Shown here: positions 4,976 through 6,737 of the stretch, piece by piece
Layout of the letters: each line of letters starts with the position of its first letter
Numbering within the stretch: position 1 is the first letter of the stretch
Source: Gemmatimonadota bacterium
GTDB lineage: Bacteria > Gemmatimonadota > Gemmatimonadetes > Longimicrobiales > Gaopeijiaceae
Length of the DNA: 6,737 nucleotides
Assembly: GCA_012959595.1 (NCBI GenBank)
Contig: DUCW01000052.1
Location: forward strand, 6,672-13,408
Direction: 5' to 3'
Translations under genes and position numbers: made by a program
The notes under the pieces: generated by a model
The model's input: only the letters and a program-made list of their open reading frames with translations
Database searches by the model: none
Told to the model about the DNA's origin: nothing

Positions 4976-6737
4976 TTATTGCCCTATTGGTGGCAGGCCA
5001 GATTCTGTCAACATTTGATTGAAAGTGCCTAGTTCATCATTTTCAAAATCGTTCCAATTGGCTATGACTTCTTGGATATTGTTTCTATAAAGCTTCAATA
5101 CTTCCAAGCTTTGATCAGTCGGTTTGTGGTCAGACCCTGATGAGTATTGAACTAAGCTAGATATCTTGGCCCAAAGTTGCCTAGGCCATCTTATGGTGTC
5201 CTGTCGGGAAGACCCTCCAGTAAGACGCAGATCAAACAATGTCATTTCTTGATTTATCAAGGTTTGTTCCAATTCTTTCCCGAGATCTAGGGGGGTTGAA
5301 TAACGATCGTTGCTACCAAAGCGTTCTCGTAGATCTTCCAGATCTTTCCGGACCCATTCAATCCTATTAATAAGAGTGGACACAGAATTGCTCATATCTC
5401 GAAGCTGAAGTTGGAAATTTAATTGGGCTTCCATCTCAGCTGAAGTGGCTTCAGACTCCGGGTCTTGCAGGATTTCGAGTTGTGTTTCCTGGATCTGGTC
5501 TCCAGTTTCCAGTCGCACTGTGTACTGCCCAGGTACGGCTAGTGGCCTCACTAGTCCTCCATCTGGTGGAGATCTATACCCGTTATCACCCACTTGGATG
5601 TGACTATGTTCGAGCACAGATGTCCTGATTCTCGGTGCTTCCGAAGGTTCATAGCGTAGGTCCCAGTAAATTCTGTTCAAACCCTTTATGGGAGAGTTGA
5701 TTTTTATTGTCCTAACGTGTTCACCATTGAGGTTTTCGATGACCACAGAGGCATTTCCGTTGAATGAATTTTTAAGATAAAAATTGATTGATGCTCCTGG
5801 TTCCGGATTATCACCAGCAGCTGGATCATCAGGTTGGCTATTGTAATTTTCCCTAGGTGTGTATCGATAGGCGGACCGTGGAGTGAAAAGATGGACTGAA
5901 TTGTCTAGTACTTCTTCAGTGAGTTGTTGTAAATGAGTTACATCATCCAAAATCCAGAAACCTCTTCCGTAGGTACCGATTACCAGATCATTGAAGTGTG
6001 GCTGTACTGTCAGCCAGTGTACTGGTGCATGCGGCAGGTTCCCCTGGAGTTGATGCCAATTAACTCCGTCGTTGAATGATACGAACAGGGAATTTTCTGT
6101 GCCGAGATAAAGAAGACCGGCTCTAGTGGGATCCTCTCTGATCACATGAACGTAGCTGAAGACACTCCTAGGTAAGTCTCCAACTGTCGATCCCCATGAT
6201 GCTCCAAAGTCATCGGTTTTGTAAACATGGGGTTCAGAGATTCCGAGTTGATGGAAATCTACAGTGATGTATGCCGATCCAGGTTGGAAGCGAGAAGGTT
6301 CTATATTGCTGATGGTACCAAAGGGAGGAAGAGATGGAATGTTTTGGGTGACATTAGCCCAAGTTAGTCCTCCGTCTGTGCTGACATGAACCAAACCATC
6401 GTGTGATCCAGTCCATATAGTTCCTTGAGAAATTGGTGATTCTGCAATGGCGAAAAGGACAGAATTATAAGTCGGACTTGCATCCTCTGTGGTCAATCCG
6501 CCAGTTGCAACTTGTTTGTTTGTGTCATTGGTTGTTAGGTCAGGACTAATGATTTTCCAGGTTTGCCCACCATTGGTTGTTTGATGAACGAATTGGCTTC
6601 CTACATATACTTTTTGATTGTTGTGCGGAGAAATGTGGATTGGAAAAGTCCATTGGAAACGGTAAGGAATTTCTCCTGCTGCCCATCCTTCGGGATTGTC
6701 TGGCCAGACACTCACAGTTCGGCTGATCCCAGTAAGT
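4976..6737 (-). CDS. Asp-box (sortilin/VPS10-like, 'glycosyl hydrolase'-type) repeat protein, 5'-truncated by window edge
   Basis: This is the C-terminal 586 residues of a large protein. The frame is open through the right edge (residues LTGISRTVSVWPDNPEG...), so the GTG at 6715 is not a real start. It carries four Asp-box motifs of the form [ST]-x-[DN]-x-G-x-x-W. Numbered from the first complete codon they are TTNGGQTW 53-60, STDGGLTW 119-126, TDDFGASW 174-181 and SFNDGVNW 220-227, the blade-turn signature of sialidase/sortilin-type beta-propellers. YGRGFWILDD (256-265) closes the propeller as in bacterial members of this family. An Ig/FlgD-like stretch follows (about 310-410, with IYWDLRYE and PGQYTVRLE), then a helical, coiled-coil-prone segment near 430-475 and a C-terminal helical tail. 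Bacterial relatives are usually secreted, around 1000 residues long and often annotated as glycosyl hydrolases, although catalysis is generally unproven. A signal peptide would lie outside the window. It converges on ssrA with 51 bp between them. The stop is TAA. Confidence 0.82.
   Translation of the reverse strand, partial: LTGISRTVSVWPDNPEGWAAGEIPYRFQWTFPIHISPHNNQKVYVGSQFVHQTTNGGQTWKIISPDLTTNDTNKQVATGGLTTEDASPTYNSVLFAIAESPISQGTIWTGSHDGLVHVSTDGGLTWANVTQNIPSLPPFGTISNIEPSRFQPGSAYITVDFHQLGISEPHVYKTDDFGASWGSTVGDLPRSVFSYVHVIREDPTRAGLLYLGTENSLFVSFNDGVNWHQLQGNLPHAPVHWLTVQPHFNDLVIGTYGRGFWILDDVTHLQQLTEEVLDNSVHLFTPRSAYRYTPRENYNSQPDDPAAGDNPEPGASINFYLKNSFNGNASVVIENLNGEHVRTIKINSPIKGLNRIYWDLRYEPSEAPRIRTSVLEHSHIQVGDNGYRSPPDGGLVRPLAVPGQYTVRLETGDQIQETQLEILQDPESEATSAEMEAQLNFQLQLRDMSNSVSTLINRIEWVRKDLEDLRERFGSNDRYSTPLDLGKELEQTLINQEMTLFDLRLTGGSSRQDTIRWPRQLWAKISSLVQYSSGSDHKPTDQSLEVLKLYRNNIQEVIANWNDFENDELGTFNQMLTESGLPPIGQ

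Overview
The window is an ordinary-looking stretch of bacterial chromosome, AT-leaning by eye (about 43-45% GC, not computed), with housekeeping genes on the + strand and one large secreted-type protein gene entering from the right on the - strand. The taxon cannot be fixed. The small secreted protein with a FlgD/Ig-like 'WD...GxxVxPGVYFVQL' motif and the large Asp-box (sortilin/VPS10-like) repeat protein are both styles common in the Gemmatimonadota and in other FCB-type and marine bacteria. I lean weakly that way, as an inference from family style and not from a search.

Layout: recO (7-792, +; recombination mediator) overlaps selB (789-2693, +; selenocysteine-specific elongation factor) by four bases. 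After a 126-bp gap comes a 200-codon gene for an exported protein of unknown role (2820-3422, +). Next is a dusB-type tRNA-dihydrouridine synthase (3497-4513, +), which probably starts at an internal TTG behind a strong Shine-Dalgarno. Then comes a complete one-piece tmRNA gene (ssrA, 4570-4924, +), whose acceptor stem, T-arm, long P2 helix, three paired-out pseudoknots and nine-codon tag (ANNEMAMAA) can all be read from the sequence. Convergent with it, 4976-6737 (-) holds the C-terminal 586 codons of a beta-propeller-like Asp-box protein whose N-terminus lies beyond the right edge.

Functionally, three of the six genes serve translation: SelB delivers Sec-tRNA at recoded UGA, the Dus enzyme modifies tRNA, and tmRNA rescues stalled ribosomes. 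RecO serves DNA repair. The two exported proteins are not visibly linked to these. The presence of selB implies that the organism makes selenoproteins, although selA, selC, selD and any selenoprotein gene are outside the window. I found no CRISPR array, insertion sequence, prophage or defence cassette, and no convincing new system. The most informative items are the tmRNA details, the recO-selB coupling and the undescribed secreted protein.
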